Assembly (NCBI GenBank): GCA_011524855.1
Contig: WTJK01000007.1
Span: 1 to 35,302 of the forward strand
Source: Methanobacteriota archaeon
GTDB taxonomy: Archaea > Thermoplasmatota > Poseidoniia > Poseidoniales > Poseidoniaceae
Reading direction: 5' to 3'
Length of the DNA: 35,302 bases
Each line of letters starts with the position of its first letter. Position 1 is the stretch's first letter. The notes under the pieces are model-generated. The model was given only the letters and a program-made list of their open reading frames with translations. It was not told the origin of the DNA and did no database searches. The translations under genes and the position numbers were made by a program. Of the stretch, positions 1-7,849 are shown in pieces.

Positions 1-1
1 C

Positions 2-1819
2 GCCATGGCAGCCCCCCACACCGCCGGTCTTTGCGACACCGACCGGTCATGCATGGACCCCGAGCGCGGTATCCTCAACGGTGTTGTCCCGCAGGAGGAT
101 GCGCCGGACTTTTTGGCCATGGGAGCCCTCGACGGCCAAGATGAATTCCACGTTGTTGACGCGTCTCAAGGCGACACCTTGGAGTGGCAGTGGTTGATGA
201 CGACCGGACCGGTTGACATTGAAGTCTACTTTCAGGACAGCACCTCAGAGCGTTTGAACGAACAGCGCTTGTCCCTCGCTGCTGCCCACGTGTTGCCGGC
301 CGACGAGCCTCCCGTATCGGGGTATTGGACCGCTGATGCGGACGGGCGTTGGGTGGTTCGTCTCACCTCACCTGATGCAGAGGTCGGTTGGGCCGCTCAT
401 GTGTTCCGGCATGCTGCGCAGGACCCCGTTGATCTGACCGGTCGCAACCTCACGATGGGCAGCACCGTAACGGGCCACGACACCGCCACGGCGTTCTTTG
501 ATTGGACCCCGAACACCAAATTGACCGCCACCCATCGTTTCAACAACACACACCTGAGGTTCGACCAACTCATGAACGGTGTGTGGGTGACCGGAACAAC
601 GGTCAACCTGAGTTCAGGCGTTGTCCACGCCGTTTACCCTTACCCCGGCGTCACAGCAGGACGCCTGGTGGTCAACGGCACAGCGGCGTTCGCCGTCGAA
701 CTCCTCGCATTGTCCTTTGCAGACCTGGACGGATTGGAAGCACCGGCTTATCGCCCCAGCGCCCTTGATGAAACCAACGCCTCTTGGCCGGTGTTGAACC
801 TCACTTCAACCACCCGTGCCTCGTTGACCTTGGCCGTGCACGACGCTGCGGACACCTATCGGCTGGTGGTGGACGGATGGGAGGACTCCATTCATTTTCT
901 GGAATTCACCCTCGATGGGGATGTGACGGGACTTGAGGCGCAAATCTGGGACATTGACCAGACCACGGGGGAGGTGTTGAACACCGAGATCACGCGGCCG
1001 ATCACCGACCAACTTCGCATCGGCCTGCAGGTCGGACGAGGAACGCATTACGTCCAATTCCGGCTTCAAGACGCCAACGCCACCATCACCCACCTGTGGG
1101 GTGACGACGTGGACCCGCTGGTGTACACGGTGGTTCCTGGCTATGAATTGATGGACGAAGGTGAAGAGCCGTGGTTCGAACCCAGCGATGAAGCAGTTCG
1201 ATGGGGTGAAATCGCCCGGTGGTTCATGGGGGCGTTGTTCCTCGTCCCCGTGGTGTTTGTGTTGGTCAACCTCCGTCGTGAGCGACGGTTTGCTGAAGAA
1301 CTGGTTGAAAAGCGATCGCGATTGACATGGTATGCTGAGCGGCTGAACGCAGGTCAGTCCTCGGCAAAGGCCTCACGAAAGGACTTGGTCCGGGCCCTGT
1401 CCGCCGTAGCCCAACTCCCCTGGGAAGACGGCCGCAAAGCGTGGGGAACACCCGTACAGACGCACACCACCGACGGCCTTGAGCTCGGCATCTGGAAGGT
1501 AGACCCGCGTCTCGCCAAGATCGAACAGGCCTGGCCGCTCGTGGTGGGTGTTCACGTGACCGGGGGCGACTGGAACATCGCTGCGTTGCGGTTTGATGCA
1601 CCGGAGGGCACGGGTTTCGAGGTGGTCCACGTGGAACCCAGGTTCCTCTACCAAGGGGAGGAAGTGTTCCTTGACACCCTGAAGGAAGGCCACCGGGTGT
1701 ATGTCTACGTGGAACTTCAGGGACCCGCTGGCTCCGTTGACGTTGAGCTCAACGGTCGAATGGAACAGGTGCCTTTCGCCTCCCGCGTGCCAAGAACGGT
1801 GTTGAAGGAAGAAGAATGA
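2..1819 (+). CDS. Membrane protein with PPC-like ectodomain, 5'-truncated
   Basis: The reading frame is open to the left edge, so this is the 3' part of a longer gene. The first Met in the window (base 5) is not followed by a signal peptide and is probably internal. Counting from it, residues about 20-120 resemble a bacterial pre-peptidase C-terminal (PPC) beta-sandwich. More beta-rich extracellular sequence follows, then one transmembrane helix at about 405-424 with a basic stop-transfer stretch (RRERR). About 180 residues follow on the inner side: a charged helical segment, then a beta-rich domain ending in EEE. The likely topology is outside N-terminus and cytosolic C-terminal domain. It ends 4 bases before the end of dnaJ on the other strand. 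The exact function is unknown. PPC domains often accompany secreted proteases, but no catalytic motif is visible in the part present. Confidence 0.8.
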   Translation, partial: AMAAPHTAGLCDTDRSCMDPERGILNGVVPQEDAPDFLAMGALDGQDEFHVVDASQGDTLEWQWLMTTGPVDIEVYFQDSTSERLNEQRLSLAAAHVLPADEPPVSGYWTADADGRWVVRLTSPDAEVGWAAHVFRHAAQDPVDLTGRNLTMGSTVTGHDTATAFFDWTPNTKLTATHRFNNTHLRFDQLMNGVWVTGTTVNLSSGVVHAVYPYPGVTAGRLVVNGTAAFAVELLALSFADLDGLEAPAYRPSALDETNASWPVLNLTSTTRASLTLAVHDAADTYRLVVDGWEDSIHFLEFTLDGDVTGLEAQIWDIDQTTGEVLNTEITRPITDQLRIGLQVGRGTHYVQFRLQDANATITHLWGDDVDPLVYTVVPGYELMDEGEEPWFEPSDEAVRWGEIARWFMGALFLVPVVFVLVNLRRERRFAEELVEKRSRLTWYAERLNAGQSSAKASRKDLVRALSAVAQLPWEDGRKAWGTPVQTHTTDGLELGIWKVDPRLAKIEQAWPLVVGVHVTGGDWNIAALRFDAPEGTGFEVVHVEPRFLYQGEEVFLDTLKEGHRVYVYVELQGPAGSVDVELNGRMEQVPFASRVPRTVLKEEE

Positions 1820-1823
1820 TGCT

Positions 1824-2942
1824 TCAGCGGCGTCGACGCTCCTCGGCGTCGTCCTGGATGGCTGTTTGAACATCGGGTGGGGACAGCGTCTCACGCAGGC
1901 TCTCCAGGGATTTCTTGGTAGCACGGTTGATTTTTTTGGGCATGTGGAGCTTTAACAGCACCACCACGTCTCCACGGCCACCGCCTCGCTGACGCGGCAA
2001 ACCTCGTTTCCTCACCTCAACGGTTTCACCTGAATTTGACAACGGGGGGACCTTGATGACGAGCGGTTCACCGTCAATGTGGTCAAGGGTCACGGAGGTA
2101 CCCAAGGCCAAATCGGCGTACCCGATGGGCAAGGACATGATCAAATCCGAGCCGGACCGCTCAAAGAAAAGGTGAGGGGCAAGCTCGAGCTCGATGTAAA
2201 GGTCACCGGGCGACCCGACGCCCTGCGGTGCGGGTTCTCCCTTGCCTCGCATGCGCATGCGGGTGCCGTCCTCAGCGCCCAACGGCACGTTGAATCGGAG
2301 CGTGCTGCTCTTCATTTGTTGACCGTTCCCGTTGCATTCACCGCAGGACACATCGCTGACTTGACCACGGCCAGCGCAGTCCCTGCACGCTTGAACCGCT
2401 TCTTGGACGAAGGGTCCAATTTGCTGACGCACCCGAACTTGTCCTTGACCCGAACAGGCCTTGCACGATGTCAACCGTCCGCCTTCTGCACCGGTGCCTT
2501 CGCAAGCATCGCAGGGATGGGGAAGATCGAGGGTCACCTCCTGCTCGGTACCGTTCAACACGTCCGTGTACTCCACCGTGTGGCGCAGAAGGATGTCGGA
2601 ACCGCTCTGTCGTCGGCGACGTCCACCCCCGCCAAACATGGATGAGAAAAAATCCCCTCCAAGGATGTCCTCAAGGTTGATGTTGAATCCACCTCCGAAA
2701 CCTCCGAATGAACTGCCTTGTGGACCGTCGTGACCGAATCGGTCGTATTGTGCCCGCTTTTGTTCGTCCGAGAGGACCGCATACGCCTCCTGAATTTCCT
2801 TGAATCGGTTTTCCGCATCCTCTTCCGTGCTCCGGTCGGGGTGGAATTTGCGAGCCAAGCGTCGAAAGGCGTTCTTGAGTTCGGCATCCGATGCGGACCG
2901 TTCAACGCCCAAGACTTCGTAGTAGTCTCGCTTGCTGGCCAT
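1824..2942 (-). CDS. dnaJ: Chaperone protein DnaJ (type I Hsp40)
   Basis: Co-chaperone that delivers unfolded proteins to DnaK and stimulates its ATPase through the J domain. The 372-residue product has the complete type I order: a J domain (1-70) with the HPD triad at 34-36, a Gly/Phe-rich linker (about 70-108), a zinc-binding domain with four CxxCxGxG motifs (Cys 144/147, 160/163, 186/189, 200/203), and the C-terminal substrate-binding beta domains. The Met at 2942 was chosen because it gives the standard MASKRDYYEVLGV start and has GGAG about 9 bases upstream; an in-frame ATG at 2975 would add an atypical 11 residues. It lies 57 bases after the zinc-ribbon membrane protein gene on the same strand. 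No dnaK or grpE is in the window, so it is separated from them at least locally. Archaeal dnaJ is generally considered acquired from bacteria. Confidence 0.97.
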   Translation of the reverse strand: MASKRDYYEVLGVERSASDAELKNAFRRLARKFHPDRSTEEDAENRFKEIQEAYAVLSDEQKRAQYDRFGHDGPQGSSFGGFGGGFNINLEDILGGDFFSSMFGGGGRRRRQSGSDILLRHTVEYTDVLNGTEQEVTLDLPHPCDACEGTGAEGGRLTSCKACSGQGQVRVRQQIGPFVQEAVQACRDCAGRGQVSDVSCGECNGNGQQMKSSTLRFNVPLGAEDGTRMRMRGKGEPAPQGVGSPGDLYIELELAPHLFFERSGSDLIMSLPIGYADLALGTSVTLDHIDGEPLVIKVPPLSNSGETVEVRKRGLPRQRGGGRGDVVVLLKLHMPKKINRATKKSLESLRETLSPPDVQTAIQDDAEERRRR

Positions 2943-2999
2943 CGTTGTCCGCTCCGTTTTGGGACGATGACCCAACCTCTTTGAAATTCACGCCCCAAT

Positions 3000-3935
3000 T
3001 TACAGGTCCAATCCGCAATGCGGGCAATAGGCCGTTCCTTGAGGGGCGGATCCACCGCAGCCGCGGCAGTGGGGTCCGCTGGTTGAGGGCCGGTTGGCGG
3101 GTTGGAAACCGGCCATTTCCTCCAGCGTCATGGGGGGCGCAGGTGCGGTGAAAGCGGTGTCGTTGAACTCGACCCGTTCAGCTCCTCGGCCGTCCAACAC
3201 CGTCTCAACGCCGCCAGAATCACTCATGGAAGTCAACTGCACCTCCTCGTTGTCAGAGGAGGTGGAAGTGCGAATCGGCGCCACCGGGCGTTGAGCAATC
3301 ACCGGTGCAGCCGATGAACGGGCCTGCATTCGAGCCTGCCGCAAGGCTTCTCGCTCCGCTCGAGTGTCGCGTCCGAACAAGCCCCAGACGGTGTCCAACA
3401 ATCGATCCATGGGGCTCTGCTTGACCTCAGCACCCAAGGTCCGGTCCACCTCTGCCGCCTCCACCCCGGCGCCCGGGGCGGCGCGACCCGAGGCTGCGAC
3501 GATGTGACGAGCCGAAGTCAACACGGTGACTTCGACCTTGTCCTCGCCCTCAAGCTCACGTTCACCGATTTCAGGTGCCAAGGCCCCCACCGACCGGTTC
3601 ATGGTCGCTGGACCCGCATCGGCCAGCGTTCCATCCAACACGACATTGCTGTCCCAAACCCCTTCTGCCTCGGCCTTGTAGACATGACGAACCGAGCGCA
3701 TGGCTTGTGCTCGGTTGTATTCGTGGTCCTTGACCACTCGAGAACGACGGAACAACACGAAGCCGAGGCCGAGGGCCATCCCGTACCAAACCCACATCAA
3801 GCGAGGCTCGAGTTCGAAGGTCCCGCGCAGCGGTGGTACCCCGAAGTGGAGGGCGCCCATCAGCAGCAGCGGAAGGACGGCGAGGCCGCGTGCGGTTTGA
3901 CGACGCGCCGCAGCCATGCAGCGAGGTCTGCGCAT
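3000..3935 (-). CDS. Two-helix membrane protein with C-terminal zinc ribbon
   Basis: The 311-residue product starts with a basic stretch and two transmembrane helices (about 17-36 and 44-64). A long hydrophilic, low-complexity, partly acidic region follows, ending in a zinc ribbon with Cys pairs at 290/293 and 304/307 (CRGCG and CPHCG). The ribbon lies on the same side as the long tail, presumably the cytosol, given the basic residues after helix 2. Such C-terminal ribbons are common in archaeal membrane proteins and usually mediate protein or nucleic-acid contacts; the role here is unknown. The first ATG was kept. An internal ATG at 3917 would remove six residues, and neither start has a strong Shine-Dalgarno sequence. 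It sits 27 bases after the glycosyltransferase and 57 bases before dnaJ on the same strand, so the three may form an operon. Confidence 0.8.
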   Translation of the reverse strand: MRRPRCMAAARRQTARGLAVLPLLLMGALHFGVPPLRGTFELEPRLMWVWYGMALGLGFVLFRRSRVVKDHEYNRAQAMRSVRHVYKAEAEGVWDSNVVLDGTLADAGPATMNRSVGALAPEIGERELEGEDKVEVTVLTSARHIVAASGRAAPGAGVEAAEVDRTLGAEVKQSPMDRLLDTVWGLFGRDTRAEREALRQARMQARSSAAPVIAQRPVAPIRTSTSSDNEEVQLTSMSDSGGVETVLDGRGAERVEFNDTAFTAPAPPMTLEEMAGFQPANRPSTSGPHCRGCGGSAPQGTAYCPHCGLDL

Positions 3936-3962
3936 CGCTTCATGTAGGTATGGGGTTGATGC

Positions 3963-4967
3963 TCAACGGTCCGAAGCCGGTCGGCCTCGGCGAAGGAAGC
4001 CGTCGATCAACCCCACCGAAAAGCTCGCATGCAACATCATCAGGCAGAAAGGAACACCCAGAAGGAACGATGCACCCGAGCGTGCGTTCCGCAGGCCCTC
4101 TGCGAACAACACGGCAGCGTACAGCGCACCGCCAAGCCACCAGAGAGGAGAACCAGCGCCGTAAGCCACAGCGGTGGCGAGCACGCCCACCCAAGGGAGC
4201 CATTCGACCCATCGCAAACGAGATGGATGACGAAGCACAACTTTGGTTCGCCAAAATCCGTAGCGGTGACCCATTTTCCACCATTTCCCCAAGGTCGTTC
4301 GTCGTGCCATCCGGACCGTCGGCGAAGGCACCCGGTGGAGGGCGTAGCCGGCCTTGAGCAAACGCATGGAAAGATCGCTGTCTTGACTCGTCAACAACGC
4401 CGTGTCCCATCCTCCGACCGCTTCCAACGCCGAGCGACGATGCGTCACGAACGCTGGAACCTTCGTCGGGCCGGGTTCGGTGAATCGGCTGAATTGACCA
4501 TCGCTTTGACCGAGCGGGGAGGCAAGGGCTGCGTCGACCCAACCTGCCACGCGACCTTGGTCTCCCTCAAGCCCCTCCACCTTGCAACCCACGCCTGCGA
4601 GGGGGCCCTCGCTCTGCTGTTCTGCTGTGCGCCATGCCGTCATGCGTTGCTCAAGGTGGGTCGGCTCGATCGTCGCATGCCCCAACAGTTCCACGACAAA
4701 TTCAACGGACGGGGGCAGCATGGCGAGGGCCATGTTGCGGGCGTGCGCCACCGTTCGATCCGGATTGTGCAGCACGTGGACCGTTGGCTGCGGGTTGGAC
4801 CAATCGGCCAACACCGTTTCAATCGCATCGAGGGTGTTGTCCGTCGACCCCCCATCAACGAGGACGACCGTGTGGAGGGCAGGAGCCAGTGTTTGAGCGA
4901 GCAACGACCGCAGCAACGGACCCACGTGCTTGCCTTCGTTGAGCAACGGCACAACGGTGGCCAACAT
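3963..4967 (-). CDS. Glycosyltransferase family 2, ExoA-like, membrane-bound
   Basis: Probably transfers a sugar from a nucleotide-sugar donor to a lipid-linked or surface glycan at the inner membrane face. The 334-residue product begins with the GT2 fold (VVPLLNEG at about 5-12, VDGGSTDNT at 37-45). It contains the ExoA-type acceptor region GGWDTALLTSQDSDL followed by RLLKAGY, and ends with about three hydrophobic helices and a basic tail. The overall order resembles succinoglycan-type ExoA enzymes. In the place of the family's metal-binding Asp there is ELLGH (about 93-97), so the classical DxD is not evident. The start at 4967 is preferred over an in-frame ATG at 4988 because a strong Shine-Dalgarno sequence lies just upstream of it, and because this gives the usual compact GT2 N-terminus. 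The neighbours are a zinc-ribbon membrane protein downstream and UPF0201 divergently upstream. The donor and product are not predictable. Confidence 0.88.
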   Translation of the reverse strand: MLATVVPLLNEGKHVGPLLRSLLAQTLAPALHTVVLVDGGSTDNTLDAIETVLADWSNPQPTVHVLHNPDRTVAHARNMALAMLPPSVEFVVELLGHATIEPTHLEQRMTAWRTAEQQSEGPLAGVGCKVEGLEGDQGRVAGWVDAALASPLGQSDGQFSRFTEPGPTKVPAFVTHRRSALEAVGGWDTALLTSQDSDLSMRLLKAGYALHRVPSPTVRMARRTTLGKWWKMGHRYGFWRTKVVLRHPSRLRWVEWLPWVGVLATAVAYGAGSPLWWLGGALYAAVLFAEGLRNARSGASFLLGVPFCLMMLHASFSVGLIDGFLRRGRPASDR

Positions 4968-4976
4968 GGGACCTTC

Positions 4977-4986
4977 CCTCACCTCC
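4977..4986 (-). promoter_or_regulatory. Strong Shine-Dalgarno deciding the GT2 start
   Basis: The minus strand reads GGAGGTGAGG, ending 9 bases before the ATG at 4967. It lies inside the alternative longer frame that would start at 4988, which argues that translation starts at 4967. Confidence 0.7.
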
Positions 4987-5077
4987 ATGGAAGCGGCTCG
5001 GTGTGAGAACCTTTGACGCCTTCGGCACCGACGCTGCTGCTGACGAAGTTCTTGTAGACCGTTGACATGAGCGGAGC

Positions 5078-5593
5078 ATGGTCGCCAGCAGGGTCCGACT
5101 CACCGGTGCAGGTGAAGGCATTGTTTGCACCGTCACCACCTTGCTTCGTGGTGCCGATGACGGAAGTCGTGTGGTTGACGCTCTCATGAACTTCTTTCCG
5201 GACGTGACGGTACCCGAGGACTTGACGCCGCCTCAATTCGGTCAGGAGCAAGAGCGAATGCTGATGTGGAGCGACCTCTCGATGAACGCCTTTCTCGATG
5301 CGCTCCACCAACAACGCATCCTCGACACCGCCTTGGATGCCATGAGCCGCTCCCTTGAGGGCGAAACCACGCATTTCTGCATCGGTCGCCAGGCTGCAGC
5401 AGCAGGAAAAGTGGCCTTCCCCATCCCCGATGAACAACCCGTCGGTGGGACGTTTGATGTCAAACTGACCGGGCGTGGATTGCCTGACTGGCTGGAGGCA
5501 GCGACGTGGCATCCGGGTCGGTCGCAAGTCCCACGAACCATCGGGGATGAACGGAGCATGAGCGAGGACGGAGAAGCTAGCACCTGGCATTGA
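5078..5593 (+). CDS. UPF0201 family protein (archaeal, possible RNA-binding)
   Basis: A member of the archaeal UPF0201 (formerly DUF54) family, whose fold has been linked to RNA binding but whose cellular role is not established. The 171-residue product shows the family pattern: an N-terminal strand and helix (IVCTVTTLL and VVDALMNFFPDV), the signature QQRILDTA at 78-85, LEGETTHF at 93-100, RQAAAAGKVAF at about 104-114, and the terminal LPDWLEAA at about 135-142. The last 25-30 residues go beyond the usual family end and overlap the 3' end of the opposite pyroglutamyl-peptidase/Nudix gene by 17 bases. The ATG at 5078 is preceded by GCGGAGC. It is divergent from the glycosyltransferase with about 110 bases between them. 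This gene is one of the better arguments for an archaeal source. Confidence 0.88.
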   Translation: MVASRVRLTGAGEGIVCTVTTLLRGADDGSRVVDALMNFFPDVTVPEDLTPPQFGQEQERMLMWSDLSMNAFLDALHQQRILDTALDAMSRSLEGETTHFCIGRQAAAAGKVAFPIPDEQPVGGTFDVKLTGRGLPDWLEAATWHPGRSQVPRTIGDERSMSEDGEASTWH

Positions 5594-6602
5594 ACCGGCC
5601 CACCAATTCGTCGGCCAATTCACCGTTGCGCCCCACCCATGGGCGCTCGTCCCCTGCTTGAGGTCGCCACCATGTCCACGCGTCGTGCGCTGCGAGGTGA
5701 AGTTCAATCGCTTCATCGACGGGTTCACAGAGAACGGCGTGGACGTTGAGGAGTGCATCCTCCAAACGACTTGAGCGGGTGCCGATGAGCCGTTGAGGCT
5801 GGACACGGATGGACAATTCCTCCATCCATTCACGGGCTAACGCCTCGGACCAACCCTCCCCCGACTCAATTTTTCCACCGGGAAATTCCCACGCCCCAGC
5901 ATGAGGTTGGCCCGGAGCACGGCGAGCGATCAGCACGCGACCGTCGTGGGTGGGGACCACGCCCGCCACCACATCCACGCCACGGGTTGACTGCACCAAC
6001 ATGAGCGACAAAACGGATTTCACCAATTCCACGGCGTCGTCCACCATCAACCGTTCCTGCGGAGGCAGGTGGACGAACAGACACGGCACAGGCAAGCCGG
6101 CACCATCGGATTGGGCGTGCAAGGCAAGCAGGGTGCGGTGGTACGTTTCGTTGCAAATGAACGCACCGGCATCGTGGGACAATTTGACCGGTGATGGAAG
6201 CGCCTCAGCAGGCCAGGTGGAGGGATCCAACCGAGCACCCACGTCACCCATTCCGGTCACGTTGGAAGACGCCACTTGCCGTCCAGCGTTGTCAGGGATG
6301 CGCATGGAAAGGTCATCCGCACCTCGGAGCTCCAGCCGCGTTTCGTCACAAGAATCACACAAACCGAGGTGAAGAACGGCATCCCAGCGCTCACCTCGGC
6401 CCAATCGCTCAGCGACTCGGCGTGAACCGGCCTCGTCCACCGTCAACACCTCGACCTCCATGGAGATGGGAAGTGTTTCATCGGATTCGTGGACCGCAAG
6501 TTCACCCATGCCAGCGAGGCGTTGGGCCACGTCTCGGCTGATGTTGACCGAATGCCCTCCAAACGGTTCAAAACCGGTGAGGAGCACGCGAAGGGGGGCC
6601 AT
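5577..6602 (-). CDS. Pyroglutamyl-peptidase I / Nudix hydrolase fusion
   Basis: A 341-residue protein with two complete enzymes in one frame. Residues 1-200 are a C15 cysteine peptidase that removes N-terminal pyroglutamate: the start LLTGFEPFGG at 7-16; Glu91, which aligns with the catalytic-pocket Glu upstream of RIPDN; the nucleophile Cys150 in AFICNETYH; and His178 in FVHLPP. Residues about 208-341 are a MutT-type Nudix hydrolase, which cleaves nucleoside diphosphate-linked substrates such as damaged dNTPs. Its box runs from GGKIESGE through REWMEE at about 242-262, with Ser in place of the last conserved Gly. Almost no linker joins the halves; Met201 could once have been a separate start. 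The 3' end overlaps UPF0201 by 17 bases. A weak AAGG precedes the ATG. The physiological reason for the pairing is unknown. Confidence 0.9.
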   Translation of the reverse strand: MAPLRVLLTGFEPFGGHSVNISRDVAQRLAGMGELAVHESDETLPISMEVEVLTVDEAGSRRVAERLGRGERWDAVLHLGLCDSCDETRLELRGADDLSMRIPDNAGRQVASSNVTGMGDVGARLDPSTWPAEALPSPVKLSHDAGAFICNETYHRTLLALHAQSDGAGLPVPCLFVHLPPQERLMVDDAVELVKSVLSLMLVQSTRGVDVVAGVVPTHDGRVLIARRAPGQPHAGAWEFPGGKIESGEGWSEALAREWMEELSIRVQPQRLIGTRSSRLEDALLNVHAVLCEPVDEAIELHLAAHDAWTWWRPQAGDERPWVGRNGELADELVGRFNARC

Positions 6603-6697
6603 GGGTTTGCCTTATGACCCCTCGTTATGGAGCCTGCGCTCTCCTTCTGGCGTCATGTTCACAAAGCGCAACCCACAGGGTAGCGTGCGGTGAGCCC

Positions 6698-7039
6698 ATG
6701 GAAGAGGAGTTGGTGGTGGTGCTGGGCCAAGACGAACCAGCCACCCGTCAACGCTTGTCACCCGGTCGCTTGGTTCGAGAAATTTGGCGGGAAATCACCT
6801 TCGGCGTGGGCACCTGGGGAGCATTACGGCCGTTGATCACCGCCCTTCTTGCCCTTGTCCCCTTCCTTTTTCTGGGTCAACACTTCAACCGTGAGCACCG
6901 ACGAGGCATTGAATGGGGGTTCCTGCAAATCCCCCTTGCGTTCACGATCGTGTTGTGGGTGGGGCTGTACGTGTGGTCAATTTTTGACGCATGGAGGGAC
7001 GCGGTGGCGTTCATGGCCAACCGTCAAGTCCAGAGCTGA
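6698..7039 (+). CDS. Small two-helix membrane protein, unknown function
   Basis: The 113-residue product has an acidic N-terminus (MEEELVVVLGQDE), a charged amphipathic stretch, and two transmembrane helices at about 41-61 and 72-97, separated by a short basic loop (REHRRG). No enzymatic motif is visible. The start at 6698 is preceded by GGTGAG with short spacing. The same frame is open upstream to an ATG at 6614, which would add 28 residues unlike the rest, so the shorter form is preferred. The gene is divergent from the pyroglutamyl-peptidase/Nudix gene. Its last 16 bases overlap the end of the lipoprotein protease on the other strand. Confidence 0.65.
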   Translation: MEEELVVVLGQDEPATRQRLSPGRLVREIWREITFGVGTWGALRPLITALLALVPFLFLGQHFNREHRRGIEWGFLQIPLAFTIVLWVGLYVWSIFDAWRDAVAFMANRQVQS

Positions 7040-7812
7040 TCGGTGGCTGCAATTGAGCCATCGGCCAGTCCAGCAAGGTCGTTCAGGTCATCGTTGTCGA
7101 ACTCGTTGGGCAGCGAAGAAAAGAACACGTTGGCCAAGTCGGCCGAATTGACAGCCCAGTACATCACCGAATCATCGTTGCTTGAATGTCCGGGGTGTTC
7201 ATCGTCCTCATGGTCCACTGGAGAAGTGTAAACAAGGTTGACCAAGCCCAGGAGGTGGCCCACCTCATGGACGATAACGCTGTTCTCAACATCCTCAACC
7301 GACGGGCGGCCAAACGGTCCGTCTGCATCCTGAATCGTATCACCAAACAAGGCCACACTGGACGCATCAACCGCCACGCCGAGCACACCGTCTTGGTCGT
7401 ATTCACCCTCGGGGAAAATGAGCTGCCAGCGCAACACATCACCGTCTTGAACATCACCTGACTTGGATGCCCAAGCCTGGGTACGCACGTCGGTGTCGCT
7501 CCACGCACCCTCCACATCAAAGGTGACTTCCTCGAATTCAAGCGTGATGCCGTTGGGTTTGGCGCAGACCGATTCCAGCCGTTCGAGCAACATGTCCGTG
7601 CTGCTCGTCAGAGGTTTGTACCCTGCTTCGTAATCGATCTCAACGACCATCGACGTAAACCGATCGTCCTGCAAGCACGCCAGCGTCAAACCGCCCGGGA
7701 TGCCTTTGCGTTCAGGTACCAAATCGTCCACGGCGTCTCCAAGGCAACCGGCCAGAGGTGCCATCAGAAGCAACAGTACGCCAACGACCCCGCGAATCCC
7801 CCCAGAGTGCAT
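7024..7812 (-). CDS. Lipoprotein zinc metalloprotease, metzincin-like
   Basis: A predicted membrane-tethered extracellular protease of 262 residues. It has a hydrophobic signal peptide with a lipobox (PLAGC, Cys23 as the lipid-modified residue), then a short unassigned domain. The catalytic helix HEVGHLLGLVN (182-192) follows, with zinc ligands His182 and His186 and catalytic Glu183. HPGHSSNDDSVMYW follows; its Met217 would be the Met-turn of metzincins. The position that normally supplies the third ligand (His or Asp) in HExxHxxGxx[HD] is Asn192, which is unusual. The start at 7812 was chosen because it begins the signal peptide; the in-frame sequence upstream lacks one. It lies 37 bases after the small helical gene and probably shares its transcript. 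The 3' end overlaps the small membrane protein by 16 bases. The substrate is unknown. Confidence 0.82.
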   Translation of the reverse strand: MHSGGIRGVVGVLLLLMAPLAGCLGDAVDDLVPERKGIPGGLTLACLQDDRFTSMVVEIDYEAGYKPLTSSTDMLLERLESVCAKPNGITLEFEEVTFDVEGAWSDTDVRTQAWASKSGDVQDGDVLRWQLIFPEGEYDQDGVLGVAVDASSVALFGDTIQDADGPFGRPSVEDVENSVIVHEVGHLLGLVNLVYTSPVDHEDDEHPGHSSNDDSVMYWAVNSADLANVFFSSLPNEFDNDDLNDLAGLADGSIAATDQLWT

Positions 7813-7849
7813 GCGGTGACCTGTGCGTGCTCGTTTTTCAACCCCGCCC

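Noticed and set aside
2-31. MAAPHTAGL at the left edge resembling the subtilase Ser block
   Set aside because: The residue before Met is Ala, not the catalytic Ser, and the following sequence is not subtilase-like; too little sequence to call.
4029-5006. Plus-strand open frame opposite the glycosyltransferase
   Set aside because: His/Arg/Gln-rich shadow without motifs; the glycosyltransferase on the minus strand is convincing.
4979-5833. Long minus-strand open frame across UPF0201
   Set aside because: Opposite-strand shadow of the UPF0201 and Nudix genes; the protein has no recognisable domain, while UPF0201 is clear on the plus strand.
6614-6697. Longer start for the small two-helix protein
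   Set aside because: The added 28 residues are Cys/Ser-rich with no signal-peptide cleavage pattern, and the internal ATG has GGTGAG upstream.
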